Origin: PALSA-270 sp963770245
GTDB taxonomy: Bacteria; Acidobacteriota; Terriglobia; Terriglobales; Acidobacteriaceae
Length of the DNA: 64,000 nt
Assembly (NCBI GenBank): GCA_963770245.1
Contig: CAVYOX010000014.1
Location: 124,001-188,000, forward strand
Direction of reading: 5' to 3'
Program-made: the position numbers and the translations under genes
Notes under the pieces: generated by a model
What the model was told of the DNA's origin: nothing
Databases searched by the model: none
The model's input: the letters and a program-made list of their open reading frames with translations, nothing else
Shown: positions 45,142-54,522 of the stretch, in pieces
Layout of the letters: each line of letters opens with the position of its first letter
Numbering within the stretch: the stretch's first letter is position 1

Positions 45142-46572
45142 ATGTTTGCCAAAATTCAGCGGGTTCATTTCGTAGGGATCGGCGGCATCGGTATGAGTGG
45201 CATCGCCGAGGTCTTGCTGAATCTGGGCTACCGGGTCTCGGGATCGGATTTAAAGAATTCCGTCATCACCCAACGCCTGTCGAGTCTGGGCGCGGTGATT
45301 TTTGAGGGCCATGCCGCCGGGAATATCCCCGGGTCCGAGGTACTGGTCACCAACTCCGCCATTGCCCCGGACAATCCGGAGGTCGCCGAGGCGCGCAAGC
45401 TCCACATCCCCGTGATCCAGCGGGCCGAAATGCTGGCGGAGCTGATGCGCTTGAAGTATGGCATCGCCATCGCCGGTATGCACGGCAAGACCACGACGAC
45501 GTCGATGGTGGCTGCGGTCTTGGCTGCCGGCGGGCTAGATCCCACCGTGGTCGTGGGCGGCCGCGTCGACGCCCTGGGTTCGAATGCGCGCCTGGGCAAG
45601 TCGCAATACCTGGTTGCCGAAGCCGACGAGAGCGACCGCTCGTTCCTGAAGCTTTCCCCGATTCTCTCCGTGGTGACCAATATCGACCGCGAACATATGG
45701 ACTGTTACCGCAACATGCGCGACGTGAAGCAGACTTTCTTGGATTTCATGGATCGCGTCCCTTTTTACGGTGGAATCGTGGTTTGCAACGACGATCCGCT
45801 GTTGCGGCGCCTGCTGCCGCAAGTCCGCCGAAGGGTACTGACTTACGGGACCCGGCGAGGCTCGGATTTTCACATCAAGCCGGGCGACGCCGTGTTCGAC
45901 ACCGCCGAGGGCAGGCCCGTCAGCCGCTTTCACGTTACCTACCGCGGGCAAGATCTAGGCGAGTTTCGCTTGCATGTGCCCGGAGCGCACAACGTTCTAA
46001 ATGCAACGGCCGCGATTGCGGTCGGAATCGGGCTCGACATCCCCGCGGAGCAGATTCGCACGGCTTTGGAGAACTTCCGCGGCGTCGACCGCCGCTTCCA
46101 GTTGCGCGGAAAGGCGGCCGCAGTCAGCGTGATCGACGATTACGGCCATCATCCCACGGAAATTCGCGCCACCCTGGCGGCCGCCCTCCAGTGCGGCTTT
46201 CGCAAGATTCATGTGGTGTTCCAGCCGCATCGCTACACGCGCACCCAGTTGCTCATGGACGAATTCGCGACCGCGTTTGCCAACGCCGACTCCCTCTTCG
46301 TTCTCGACATTTATGCCGCCAGTGAACCGCCGATCGAAGGCATTACGGGCGAAGTGCTGGCGCGACGAATTCGTGAAAAAGGAGCCAAGACGGTCTCCTA
46401 TGTCGGCTCCTTCGCGGAGGCAGTTGCCCTGGTTTCAGCGGTCGCCAGGCCGGGCGATATGATCCTCACTCTGGGCGCTGGCAGCGTGTCCCAGATTGGC
46501 CCGCTGATTCTCGAAAGGCTGGAGGCAGGCCAGGCGGTGCCGGCGCCGTTGGGCGCCACGGCTCCGCCATAA
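45142..46572 (+). CDS. murC: UDP-MurNAc:L-alanine ligase
   Basis: A 476-residue Mur ligase. N-terminal HFVGIGGIGMSGIAEVL, ATP loop AGMHGKTTTTSMVAAV, EADESDRSFLKLSP, NIDREHMDCY and the C-terminal DDYGHHPTEIRATL. It attaches the first L-Ala to UDP-MurNAc. As in many clusters it precedes ftsQ; murB and ddl, which often stand in this place, are not found. Confidence 0.96.
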   Translation: MFAKIQRVHFVGIGGIGMSGIAEVLLNLGYRVSGSDLKNSVITQRLSSLGAVIFEGHAAGNIPGSEVLVTNSAIAPDNPEVAEARKLHIPVIQRAEMLAELMRLKYGIAIAGMHGKTTTTSMVAAVLAAGGLDPTVVVGGRVDALGSNARLGKSQYLVAEADESDRSFLKLSPILSVVTNIDREHMDCYRNMRDVKQTFLDFMDRVPFYGGIVVCNDDPLLRRLLPQVRRRVLTYGTRRGSDFHIKPGDAVFDTAEGRPVSRFHVTYRGQDLGEFRLHVPGAHNVLNATAAIAVGIGLDIPAEQIRTALENFRGVDRRFQLRGKAAAVSVIDDYGHHPTEIRATLAAALQCGFRKIHVVFQPHRYTRTQLLMDEFATAFANADSLFVLDIYAASEPPIEGITGEVLARRIREKGAKTVSYVGSFAEAVALVSAVARPGDMILTLGAGSVSQIGPLILERLEAGQAVPAPLGATAPP

Positions 46573-46700
46573 CCTCTCGTCTGTCAGGGCGGCGGAAGAA
46601 CGGCCTGTGCAAAACGAACCAAGTTTTCTCTATCTCATCCAGAAAAAAGCAGTTATAGTAGTTTTCGCTCTCGATTCACCACGACAACTGACCTGAGTTG

Positions 46701-47993
46701 ATGGCACGGAGAACCGGTTCCACCATCTCGCAGGAAGAGGTATACCCCACGGCCGGCGAGCCGGCGCGCGAAGAATTGGATGACGCGCGCTTGCTTGATT
46801 TGGACGTGGAGGACGAGTCGCCGTTTCTCCGCGGACAAAAACGCGTCTCGGTCCGCCGTGGATCGCTTCCCAAAAAAACCGCCAGTCGCCTCACCTGGGG
46901 CGCCATCGCGCTGACTCTGTTGTTGTTATGCGGCATGGCAATTGCCGCTCTCTATCACTACGGCGAACGCTCATGGCGCTTTCGCGTGGATTCGAGCGAT
47001 GACATTGAGATCAGCGGCCTGGACAATGTAACTCGCTCGCAGGTCCTTGAGGTGATGGGTGGCGATATTGGCCGCAACGTCTTTTTCATTCCCTTGGCCG
47101 AGCGCAAGAAGCAGCTGGAGCAGATTCCATGGGTCGAATCCGCCAGCGTGATGCGCTTTGTTCCCAACCGTCTGCGAGTGGAGGTTCACGAGCGCACTCC
47201 GGTGGCTTTTGCCCGCGTGGGCTCGAAGATCCTGCTGGTGGACGCAACCGGCACTCTCATGGAGCTGCCTGTGGCCGGCAAGAAGAAATATTCCTTCCCG
47301 GTGATTCTGGGAACCAATCCCGGCGAACCGCTCTCCACCCGTGCAGCCCGCATGAAAATCTACTGTGATGTAATGCGGCAGCTCGATTCGAGCGGCGCGC
47401 ACTACTCGCAGGACTTGAGCGAAGTCGACCTCTCGGCTCCAGACGATGTGAAGGTTCTGGTCAGCGACCCGCAGGGGGAGGTGCTAGTCCACCTCGGGTC
47501 CTCCGACTATCTGGATCGCTACAAGGTCTATGTCACCCACGTGCAGCAGTGGCGCCAGCAGTTCGTCAAGCTCGAGTCCGTCGACCTGCGCTACGATCGG
47601 CAGATTATTGTCAATCCGGACCTGGGCGGCGCCGTGATGCCGGCGCCGCTTTCGCTTTCCGCAGTCAAGAATGCCATGGCAGCGGGAGTGAAATCGGCGG
47701 CGCTGGCCAGGTACGAGAGGCTTCCGGCAAAGCCGCTGGCAGGCCCGTCCCCGGCAAGGGCATCGATGAAACCGCCAATCGCCGCGAAATCCTCAAAAGA
47801 CCTCCGTCGCCGATCATGGGCAAAAGCGACCACCAACATTGCACGCGCGACGAAGCACGCCAGGAGGCACGCGCCTCCGAAATCGCAGGCGATGGCACCA
47901 AAACCAAGCCCGGCCGCGCTCCAGCAAAGTTCGCAAGTGGCGGCCAAGAAGAAACCAAGCCCGGCAATTGCCAAGGGCCAGGAACAACCATAG
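46701..47993 (+). CDS. ftsQ: Cell division protein FtsQ with basic C-terminal extension
   Basis: A 430-residue bitopic protein. The cytoplasmic N-terminus is about 65 residues and acidic then basic; a single span follows (LTWGAIALTLLLLCGMAIAAL). The POTRA domain starts near residue 95 (DIEISGLDNVTRSQVLEVMG, IPWVESASVMRFVPNRLRVE) and the beta domain follows (FVKLESVDLRYDRQIIVNPD). From about residue 310 a 120-residue tail rich in Ala, Lys, Pro and Ser extends beyond the usual end of FtsQ. It scaffolds the septal synthase. ATG 46701; the preceding in-frame TTG is not needed. Confidence 0.9.
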   Translation: MARRTGSTISQEEVYPTAGEPAREELDDARLLDLDVEDESPFLRGQKRVSVRRGSLPKKTASRLTWGAIALTLLLLCGMAIAALYHYGERSWRFRVDSSDDIEISGLDNVTRSQVLEVMGGDIGRNVFFIPLAERKKQLEQIPWVESASVMRFVPNRLRVEVHERTPVAFARVGSKILLVDATGTLMELPVAGKKKYSFPVILGTNPGEPLSTRAARMKIYCDVMRQLDSSGAHYSQDLSEVDLSAPDDVKVLVSDPQGEVLVHLGSSDYLDRYKVYVTHVQQWRQQFVKLESVDLRYDRQIIVNPDLGGAVMPAPLSLSAVKNAMAAGVKSAALARYERLPAKPLAGPSPARASMKPPIAAKSSKDLRRRSWAKATTNIARATKHARRHAPPKSQAMAPKPSPAALQQSSQVAAKKKPSPAIAKGQEQP

Positions 47994-47995
47994 GC

Positions 47996-49216
47996 ATGGG
48001 AAACCAATCCGGAAATCTATTGACGGCAATCGATGTAGGGAGCGCCAAGACCTGCGTACTTGTCGCGGAGATTGCTGAAAGTGGGCTGCGCTATCGGGGT
48101 CATGGTGTGACCGAGTCCCGGGGGTCGCGCAAAGGCGTGATCGTGGAGTTGGATAAGGCCGTAGCCTCGATCCAGAGAGCGGTTGAGCAGGCGGAAGATG
48201 TGGCCGGCGCAGCGATTGAACATGCCCTCTTGGGCGTCGCCGGTTCACACGCCCGCGGAGTGAACACGCACGGCGGAGTCAGCTTCGGCACCCGCGCCCG
48301 CGAAATTGGCCGCGACGAAATCCGCATGGCAGTGGAGAAGGCTCGCGCGATTCCCCTGCCTGCCGACCGCGAAATCCTGCATCTGCTGCCACAGGAATTC
48401 ATTCTCGACGAGCAGAGCGGTGTGCGCGATCCGCTCGGCATGATGGCCACTCGTCTGGAAGTCCGCGTGCACATGGTCACGGCCGCGGCGAGCGCCACGC
48501 AAAATGTCATCAGCGCGGTGAACCGCGCTGGCGTTCACGTGGATGACACCGTATTCGAGCCCCTGGCCGGCGCGGATGCCGCGCTGCGCGCCGATGAGCG
48601 CGAACTGGGCGTGTGCCTTGCCGATCTGGGAGCCGGCTCCACCAGCCTGATTGTGTTCCAAGATGGCGCCGTAGCGCACACCGGCGTCGTTCCGATTGGC
48701 GGCGATCATTTCACTAGCGATCTGTCAGTCGGTTTGTGTACGCCGGTGAATGAAGCGGAAAGAATCAAGAAGCTCTATGGCAATGCGATCGTCACTCTGG
48801 TCCCGGAAGGCAATGAAGTCGAAGTGCCCTCGGTTGGCGACCGGCCCTCAAGGCTGATCTCGCAGCGCCTGGTCGGCGAAATTCTCGAGCCCAGGGCACG
48901 CGAGCTGTTCGAATTGCTGCGCGACAACCTGCGCCACGCCGGCATGCTTGATCTTTGCTCGGGAGGGATCGTGCTGAGCGGCGGCGCTTCGCGCTTGCCC
49001 GGGACCCTGGAGATTGCCGAATCCGTTTTGCGACGTCCCGTGCGCCTGTCCTGGCCCACGCCGCTGGCGAAAATGCCGTCAACTTTGGCCGAGCCCGAGT
49101 ATGTGACCGTTCTCGGCATGGTGTTCTACGGGCATCGGGCGCGAACCGCACGCGGCCATCAACAGGATCACTGGGGTTCGAAGCTGAAGGCGATGTTCGT
49201 GGGCAAGGGCGCCTAG
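47996..49216 (+). CDS. ftsA: Cell division protein FtsA
   Basis: A 406-residue actin-like ATPase that tethers FtsZ to the membrane. LLTAIDVGSAKTCVLVAEI is phosphate loop 1, CLADLGAGSTSLIVFQDGAV is phosphate loop 2 and GGIVLSGGASRLPG the adenosine motif. The subdomain 1C region (HLLPQEFILDEQSG) is typical of FtsA. The C-terminal tail with KLKAMFVGKGA is short and amphipathic, suited to membrane contact. The ATG lies two bases after the ftsQ stop; the frame stays open upstream inside ftsQ but only as a shadow. Confidence 0.95.
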   Translation: MGNQSGNLLTAIDVGSAKTCVLVAEIAESGLRYRGHGVTESRGSRKGVIVELDKAVASIQRAVEQAEDVAGAAIEHALLGVAGSHARGVNTHGGVSFGTRAREIGRDEIRMAVEKARAIPLPADREILHLLPQEFILDEQSGVRDPLGMMATRLEVRVHMVTAAASATQNVISAVNRAGVHVDDTVFEPLAGADAALRADERELGVCLADLGAGSTSLIVFQDGAVAHTGVVPIGGDHFTSDLSVGLCTPVNEAERIKKLYGNAIVTLVPEGNEVEVPSVGDRPSRLISQRLVGEILEPRARELFELLRDNLRHAGMLDLCSGGIVLSGGASRLPGTLEIAESVLRRPVRLSWPTPLAKMPSTLAEPEYVTVLGMVFYGHRARTARGHQQDHWGSKLKAMFVGKGA

Positions 49217-49422
49217 GGGCCGAGAGAGGTGGGAACGGTGTTAGAAGTGGAAACACAATCCGCCCCGGAAATGTTTCCCGCAGGGCACGGGCGCCGTCGT
49301 GCCCCAACGCTCTCGGTGAGGTGGCATTCGGAGCGGACGGGGAATTCGGGTTTTCTGCGAGCAGAGGTTCGAGGGAATGTGTGGCAAAACCAAGCAACCA
49401 AATTCACTTTACGGTGGCGCAT

Positions 49423-50649
49423 ATGAAAAAAGAGACCGATATTCGCATCAGCTTCAACGAAGAGGCCCGCAACGACGCCAGGATCAAGGTCATCGGGGTG
49501 GGCGGGGGCGGCGGCAATGCAGTCAATCGTATGATTGACGCCGGGATGGCAGACATTGAGTTCGTCGCGGCCAACACCGATCTGCAGGCACTGCGCATGT
49601 CGCGCGCGCCGGTGAAGATTCAGCTTGGCGTCAAGCTCACCAATGGTCTGGGCGCGGGCGCCAGTCCGGAAATCGGTCGCAAAGCTGCGCTCGAGGACTC
49701 CGACAAGATTATCGAAGCGCTCGAAGGCGCGGACATGGTGTTTGTCACCACCGGTCTGGGCGGTGGCACGGGGACCGGCGCAGCTCCCATCATCGCGTCG
49801 CTGGCCAGCGAAATGGGCGCGCTCACCGTCGCCGTGGTCACTAAGCCATTTGCCTTCGAGGGCAAGCGCCGCATGCAGCAGGCAGAGCGCGGCGTCTCGG
49901 AGCTGATGGAGTCGGTAGACACGACCATCGTAATCCCCAACGAGAAGCTCCTGGCCGTGGCGCAGGATGCCGGCTTCTTCGAATCGTTCCGCGTCGCCGA
50001 TGACATCCTGCGCCAGGGCGTGCAGGGAATCTCCGACATCATCACCATTCCGGGCATCATCAACCGTGACTTCGCCGACGTCAAGGCGATCATGGCCGGT
50101 ATGGGCTACGCCGTGATGGGTGCGGCCACGGCCAGCGGAACGCGGCGCGCCATTGAAGCCGCCCAAAAGGCGATTGCTTCACCGCTGCTCGAAGCCGGGG
50201 CGATCGACGGTGCCCGCGGCATCCTCATCAATATCACCGGTTCGGCGTCGCTCAAGCTTGCCGAAGTGCAGGAAGCCTGCAGCATCATTCAAAGTGCCGC
50301 GCATGAAGATGCCAATATCATTTTCGGTGCGGTGCTCGACGAAAAGATGAAGGACTCGGTGAAAATTACCGTCATCGCAACCGGATTCAAAGATGGTGAA
50401 GGAGTACGCCGCCGGTCGGAGGTGACGCACGCAAGCTTTGCCGCGTCGCGAGAGGTGGAGGATTTCCCCGAGACCGCATCTGAACCCGAACCGTCTGTTC
50501 CCCCCCGGGTGATGGAGCACGCCGCCACGGTGGCGGTTGCAACCGAACCGGTCTCGCTCGATGCCATGCGCACCGCCATGATTGCCAACTTTGAGCAAGA
50601 GGACTTGGATGTCCCGGCATTCCTGCGCAAACGCGGCGAAGTGATCTGA
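49423..50649 (+). CDS. ftsZ: Cell division protein FtsZ
   Basis: A 408-residue tubulin-like GTPase. KVIGVGGGGGNAVNRMID opens the domain, the signature FVTTGLGGGTGTGAAPI lies near residue 105, and NRDFADVKAIMAGMGYAVMG follows. The C-terminal tail ends in DVPAFLRKRGEV, the conserved peptide that binds FtsA. ATG 49423 is chosen where the family begins; the frame is open back into ftsA. The 206-base gap after ftsA may carry a separate ftsZ promoter, as is common. Confidence 0.97.
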   Translation: MKKETDIRISFNEEARNDARIKVIGVGGGGGNAVNRMIDAGMADIEFVAANTDLQALRMSRAPVKIQLGVKLTNGLGAGASPEIGRKAALEDSDKIIEALEGADMVFVTTGLGGGTGTGAAPIIASLASEMGALTVAVVTKPFAFEGKRRMQQAERGVSELMESVDTTIVIPNEKLLAVAQDAGFFESFRVADDILRQGVQGISDIITIPGIINRDFADVKAIMAGMGYAVMGAATASGTRRAIEAAQKAIASPLLEAGAIDGARGILINITGSASLKLAEVQEACSIIQSAAHEDANIIFGAVLDEKMKDSVKITVIATGFKDGEGVRRRSEVTHASFAASREVEDFPETASEPEPSVPPRVMEHAATVAVATEPVSLDAMRTAMIANFEQEDLDVPAFLRKRGEVI

Positions 50650-50731
50650 CGTTGCCGGTGGCCTAGATCCTTTTCATCTGGCGGACGGCGCTTCAGGATA
50701 GCGCTCCCGAGTGACCCTGGGTGCCTCGGAA

Positions 50732-50752
50732 TGGCGGGCGCAACGCCCGCCA
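50732..50752. terminator. Hairpin between convergent ftsZ and purU
   Basis: A perfect 8-bp GC-rich stem (50732-50739 with 50745-50752) around loop GCAAC, placed between two convergent genes, where a shared terminator is expected. No T-run is present on either side. Confidence 0.55.
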
Positions 50753-50780
50753 GACCCCTGCAGGGAGGCGGGCCCTACGC

Positions 50781-51635
50781 TTAGGTGAATACGACCGTCT
50801 TTTTCCCGTAGAGTAGAATCCGGTTCTCGAGATGCCAGCGGACCGCGCGCGAAAGCACGATCTTTTCCAAATCACGTCCCTTCTGCAGCAGATCGTCAAG
50901 CGTATCGCGATGCGAGATGCGCACCAGGTCTTGCTCGATAATCGGACCATCGTCGAGAACTTCCGTGACGTAGTGGCTGGTTGCGCCGATCAGCTTCACA
51001 CCCCGCTCAAGAGCCTGGTGGTATGGTTTGGCGCCGACAAAGGCCGGCAAGAAGGAATGGTGGATGTTGATGATGCGCTGCGGATACTCACCGACAAATT
51101 GGGTCGAGAGAATCTGCATATAGCGGGCCAACACGATGAAATCCGGAGAATGCTGCCTGAGCAAACTCAGGATCTTTTGCTCCGCCGCCCGCTTGTCAGC
51201 ACCCGAAACCGGCACCACGAAGTACGGAAGCCGGTAGAAGTCTGCGATCGCCTGGTTGTCGGGATGATTGGAAATAATGGCCGGAATTTCACAGGCCAGC
51301 TCACCGCTCTTCTGCCGGTAGAGTAAGTCCACCAGGCAGTGGTCGTACTTCGACACCAGAATAGCCATTCTGGGCCGATAGTTCGACTGCGCCAGACGCC
51401 AAGTCATGCTGAACTTTTCCGCGATCGGGGAGAAGCGTTTGCCGAACTCGGCCAGATCAAAGTCGAACTGCGCCGGATCAAATTCCACCCGCATCAGAAA
51501 CAGATTGGAAGTATCGTCGCCGTGTTCATCGGCGTGCAGGATGTTGCCGTTATGGCGGAACACAAAGTCAGCAATCGTCGCAACCAAACCCTTCTGGTCG
51601 GGGCACGTGATCAGCAGAATGGCGGTATTCTTCAT
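50781..51635 (-). CDS. purU: Formyltetrahydrofolate deformylase
   Basis: A 284-residue protein. An N-terminal ACT domain (ILLITCPDQKGLVATIADFV) is followed by a formyltransferase-type catalytic domain with INIHHSFLPAFVGAKPYHQA holding the catalytic Asn/His, and YVTEVLDDGPIIEQD with the Asp. It releases formate from 10-formyl-THF, balancing one-carbon pools. ATG 51635 begins the ACT domain; an in-frame start 36 bases upstream only adds a polar tail. Confidence 0.95.
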   Translation of the reverse strand: MKNTAILLITCPDQKGLVATIADFVFRHNGNILHADEHGDDTSNLFLMRVEFDPAQFDFDLAEFGKRFSPIAEKFSMTWRLAQSNYRPRMAILVSKYDHCLVDLLYRQKSGELACEIPAIISNHPDNQAIADFYRLPYFVVPVSGADKRAAEQKILSLLRQHSPDFIVLARYMQILSTQFVGEYPQRIINIHHSFLPAFVGAKPYHQALERGVKLIGATSHYVTEVLDDGPIIEQDLVRISHRDTLDDLLQKGRDLEKIVLSRAVRWHLENRILLYGKKTVVFT

Positions 51636-51711
51636 GGCTGGTTCAGATTCGTTCGGACAAGGGTCGCTCAATCATAACCGACTGCACGCCGACCGCACAT
51701 GCTGGCGATCC

Positions 51712-51885
51712 TCATCCCATCGCCAGTTCATCCGGCGACTCGAGGGGTGTGCCGCAGCGTCGGCAGATCACTGCCGAGCAGTCGCCGCAGATTAGCGGAT
51801 CCACCACTTCCTGGCTGCATCGTGGGCAATACAGAGGTTCCGGCCTGGGCGCGGCCGGTCCCGAGGACGCGGGCGTTTGTTCCAT
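51712..51885 (-). CDS. Small zinc-ribbon protein (57 aa)
   Basis: MEQTPASSGPAAPRPEPLYC begins the protein, a Pro/Ala-rich lead. Three Cys pairs follow in PLYCPRCSQEV, DPLICGDCSA and VICRRCGTPLES, giving room for one or two zinc sites. It is encoded on the same strand as purU, 76 bases upstream. Likely a binding module without catalysis. Confidence 0.65.
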   Translation of the reverse strand: MEQTPASSGPAAPRPEPLYCPRCSQEVVDPLICGDCSAVICRRCGTPLESPDELAMG

Positions 51886-51979
51886 ATGGCCCGCAAATGT
51901 AGCATATCCTCCAAGTACCGTCGCGCCCTCGGGGGTGATTGTCTTTCGGTGTTGCCGAGGAATACACAAGGAGAAGAAC

Positions 51980-52729
51980 ATGCCCGAAAAATCCCTCAAT
52001 CCCGACGAGAAACTGCAGCTGGAATTTAACCGCTGGGCCACGGCGGGTGAAGGCGAGAAGATGGAGCGGCATCATCTCGACATCACGGAGAAAACCATCC
52101 GCCGGATGGAGCTGCGCCCGGGGGAGCGCGTCCTCGACCTGGGCTGCGGCGCGGGCTGGGCCACGCGCCTGCTGGCGCGTCTGGTGGCCGACGGGCCTGA
52201 GGGTTTTGGCCAGGTCGTTGGTCTGGATATTTCCGACGAAATGATCCGCAATGCGCGCACCGCATCGAAGGACTTCGAGAACATTCTTTACATCTGGGGA
52301 TCGGCCGAGCAGATTCCCTGGGAGGAAAACTTTTTCGATAAAGTGCTCTCTGTTGAATCGTTCTACTACTATCCCGATCAGGACCGGGCTCTGCACGAAC
52401 TGTTCCGTGTGATGGCGCCGCACGGGCGCATGTTTCTCCTCATCAACTTGTACAAAGACAACCCATACTCGCTGCAATGGGTGGATCAGCTGAAAGTGCC
52501 GGTGCACGTCCGCTCAGAAGCGGAATATGTCGAGCTGCTGAAGAAGCATGCCTTCGAGGATGTCGAGGCCCGGCGCATTCCAGACGACACCCCGACGCCC
52601 GACAACTACCAGACGAAGTCCTTTCGCAACCTGGAAGACCTGCGCGCATTCAAGCGGGTTGGGGCGCTGCTGCTGAGGGCGTCGAAACCCGACCTGCGCA
52701 CACCTGCGCCCGGGTACACAATCTATTGA
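51980..52729 (+). CDS. Class I SAM-dependent methyltransferase
   Basis: A 249-residue enzyme. The AdoMet site is motif I VLDLGCGAGWATRLLARL (near residue 50), then VVGLDISDEMIRNAR, and SAEQIPWEENFFDKVLSVES as post-motif. The arrangement belongs to the ubiE-like small-molecule methyltransferases; the substrate is unknown. AAGGAGAAG lies before ATG 51980. It is divergent from the zinc-ribbon gene. Confidence 0.88.
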   Translation: MPEKSLNPDEKLQLEFNRWATAGEGEKMERHHLDITEKTIRRMELRPGERVLDLGCGAGWATRLLARLVADGPEGFGQVVGLDISDEMIRNARTASKDFENILYIWGSAEQIPWEENFFDKVLSVESFYYYPDQDRALHELFRVMAPHGRMFLLINLYKDNPYSLQWVDQLKVPVHVRSEAEYVELLKKHAFEDVEARRIPDDTPTPDNYQTKSFRNLEDLRAFKRVGALLLRASKPDLRTPAPGYTIY

Positions 52730-52752
52730 GACTAGGAGGAGAAAGTTGTTGC

Positions 52753-53079
52753 TTACTCAATTCCCAGTTGCTTCCTGGCATCCGGGCTCAGACGCTCGGG
52801 CGTCCAGGGCGGGGTCCAAACCACATTCACCGAGGCATTGCGGATGCCGGGCAACTGCTCGAGTCGGGCCTTCACCTGGTCCCCAATCATGACGTGCGAG
52901 GGGCAGCCCTGCGAGGTTAGCGTCAGGTCCACGGACACATCCTGCTTCTCGCTGTCAGGTTCCCCCGCCGCTTGCTCCAGGCGTACGTTGTAGATTAGAC
53001 CGAGGTCCACGATATTGACCGGAATCTCCGGGTCATAGCACTGCTTCAGCGCACTGAGAACTTCCTCTTGTGTGACCAT
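52753..53079 (-). CDS. MIP18/SufT-like metal-sulfur cluster assembly protein
   Basis: A 108-residue DUF59 protein: EVLSALKQCYDPEIPVNIVD near the start, LTLTSQGCPSHVMIGDQV with the conserved Cys, and VNVVWTPPWTPERLS. Relatives (SufT, PaaD, MIP18) help mature Fe-S proteins. It stands alone here; suf or isc genes are not in the window. It converges with the methyltransferase gene, 23 bases apart. Confidence 0.9.
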   Translation of the reverse strand: MVTQEEVLSALKQCYDPEIPVNIVDLGLIYNVRLEQAAGEPDSEKQDVSVDLTLTSQGCPSHVMIGDQVKARLEQLPGIRNASVNVVWTPPWTPERLSPDARKQLGIE

Positions 53080-53202
53080 AAGGCTCCTCGGAACCCGGAC
53101 CGGCGCTGGCTGGGCTCGGCTGCCCTTCAGTTTACCTCATCTCGGTTGCGCCTTTGACGCCCCGGAGCTCTCCCCCACGGGCTTCGTTCGCTTTGTTATG
53201 GT

Positions 53203-53931
53203 ATGAAAGAGAGGGGAGGAGTGTGGGGCCTGAACAGGAATCTGCAGATTGCGCTGCTCGTGGCCATCCTCTTGGCGGCTCTGCGCACGGGCTACACGCT
53301 GTATGAGCGCCATGCCGAAACTGTCGAACGGACCAGAAAGCAGCCGCCGACGCTCAATCCCGACTACTACGTGGTCCCTAAGAAGCTCCATCCCTACGAC
53401 CTGAAGTCCGCAAAACAGCTCACCCAGCAGCCGGTGTGGGTCAAAGTCGGCTACAGCAGCACCTACTATCGGTACGATCTAAAGAGCCATCACGTCGATT
53501 TTGCCCACGAGGTCGGCCAGCTGCTACCCATCGAAGAACTGAAAATCAAGGACGTGGTTAGCGAGGTCGCGCCCAGCGCGCCCGACCAGCGCCAGGTCAT
53601 GGCCATATTCGAGAAAGATGGCAAGACGTATGCCTTTTCGATCGGTTCGGTCAAGGATGACACTTACCGAATCTATTCCGACGACATGCTCTACATTCAG
53701 GACCCGCACCAGCTCTACCGCCACTGGCCTCCGGATATCTGGGCTGCCATCGATCAGCATAAAGTTAAGACGGGGATGAACGAACTGCAGGCGGATTTTT
53801 CGATTGGCCTCGGAATTCCGGAAGGCTCCGGCGATTCCGAAGAAAAAACCGTCCACTATTCGAATGGGGGCAAGCCGCTCAGCGTTACCTATCGAAAGGG
53901 CAAGGCCGTGCAGGTTCTGCCAGCCTCCTGA
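53203..53931 (+). CDS. Hypothetical membrane-anchored protein
   Basis: A 242-residue protein with one N-terminal hydrophobic segment (LQIALLVAILLAALRTGYTL, about residues 14-33), then an extracytoplasmic domain with KKLHPYDLKSAKQLTQQPVW and YYRYDLKSHHVDFAHEVGQL. The C-terminal SVTYRKGKAVQVLPAS is beta-rich. No named family recognised. A GTG 18 bases downstream is an alternative start without effect on the layout. Confidence 0.65.
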   Translation: MKERGGVWGLNRNLQIALLVAILLAALRTGYTLYERHAETVERTRKQPPTLNPDYYVVPKKLHPYDLKSAKQLTQQPVWVKVGYSSTYYRYDLKSHHVDFAHEVGQLLPIEELKIKDVVSEVAPSAPDQRQVMAIFEKDGKTYAFSIGSVKDDTYRIYSDDMLYIQDPHQLYRHWPPDIWAAIDQHKVKTGMNELQADFSIGLGIPEGSGDSEEKTVHYSNGGKPLSVTYRKGKAVQVLPAS

Positions 53932-53978
53932 TGCGCCGGTCCCCGGAAGGGGAGGCTCAGGCGCGGAGTCGTCCCCGG

Positions 53979-54404
53979 TCACTTCACTGTGGGCGAATTT
54001 TCGTCCGCGGCCTTCTCTTCCTCGCCGTGAATGGTCCCATCGTCTTTGGCATAGAAGGAGCGGTGTTGGCTGTCCTGCTGTTTGGGGGTCAGCGCCAATT
54101 CGAATCCATCCTTATGCGAACGGAAACTCACTGTGTAGTCGCCCCGTTCCGGATTGACCATGCGGCGGGTAAACGACCCGGTGTGCACCAGGTCGCTCAA
54201 CGAGGTCGCGTAGTGGCCATTTTTTTTCTGATACTGCCGCTGGGCCCGCAAAACCGTCCGCATATAGCCCAGGGCCGCTGCTTCGGAATCCGATCGCGCC
54301 GGGTCTCCCCGGAACTTTGGCTGGTAGGGGGTCTGAGCTGAGGCCAGCAAACCGCAGGTCACAACCAAGGCAATCGCAGCAAATCTTTGAAACGCCATTC
54401 TCAT
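53979..54404 (-). CDS. Exported hypothetical protein, pseudopilin-like body
   Basis: A 141-residue protein with a signal peptide (AFQRFAAIALVVTCGLLASA). The mature part, EAAALGYMRTVLRAQRQYQK, then NGHYATSLSDL and YTVSFRSHKDGFELAL, follows the order seen in the globular part of type IV pilin-like proteins: a helix, then Gln-Tyr plus a beta sheet. It lacks the pilin Gly-Phe-Glu cleavage motif, so it is probably secreted by Sec and not assembled. Function unknown. Confidence 0.6.
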   Translation of the reverse strand: MRMAFQRFAAIALVVTCGLLASAQTPYQPKFRGDPARSDSEAAALGYMRTVLRAQRQYQKKNGHYATSLSDLVHTGSFTRRMVNPERGDYTVSFRSHKDGFELALTPKQQDSQHRSFYAKDDGTIHGEEEKAADENSPTVK

Positions 54405-54522
54405 ACGTTCGCACTCCCGGGGACGGACATTCCATGTTACCGCGGTAATTGTCTTTCCGTTACCGAACCTTTCATCCGGCCCATTTTGTGTTTATGCTTC
54501 CCACAGACCCAAATAGGAAATT

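Noticed and set aside
48955..49422. Upstream extension of ftsZ and possible small gene at 49229-49426
   Set aside because: The extension overlaps ftsA and lacks FtsZ similarity; the small frame has no coherent composition.
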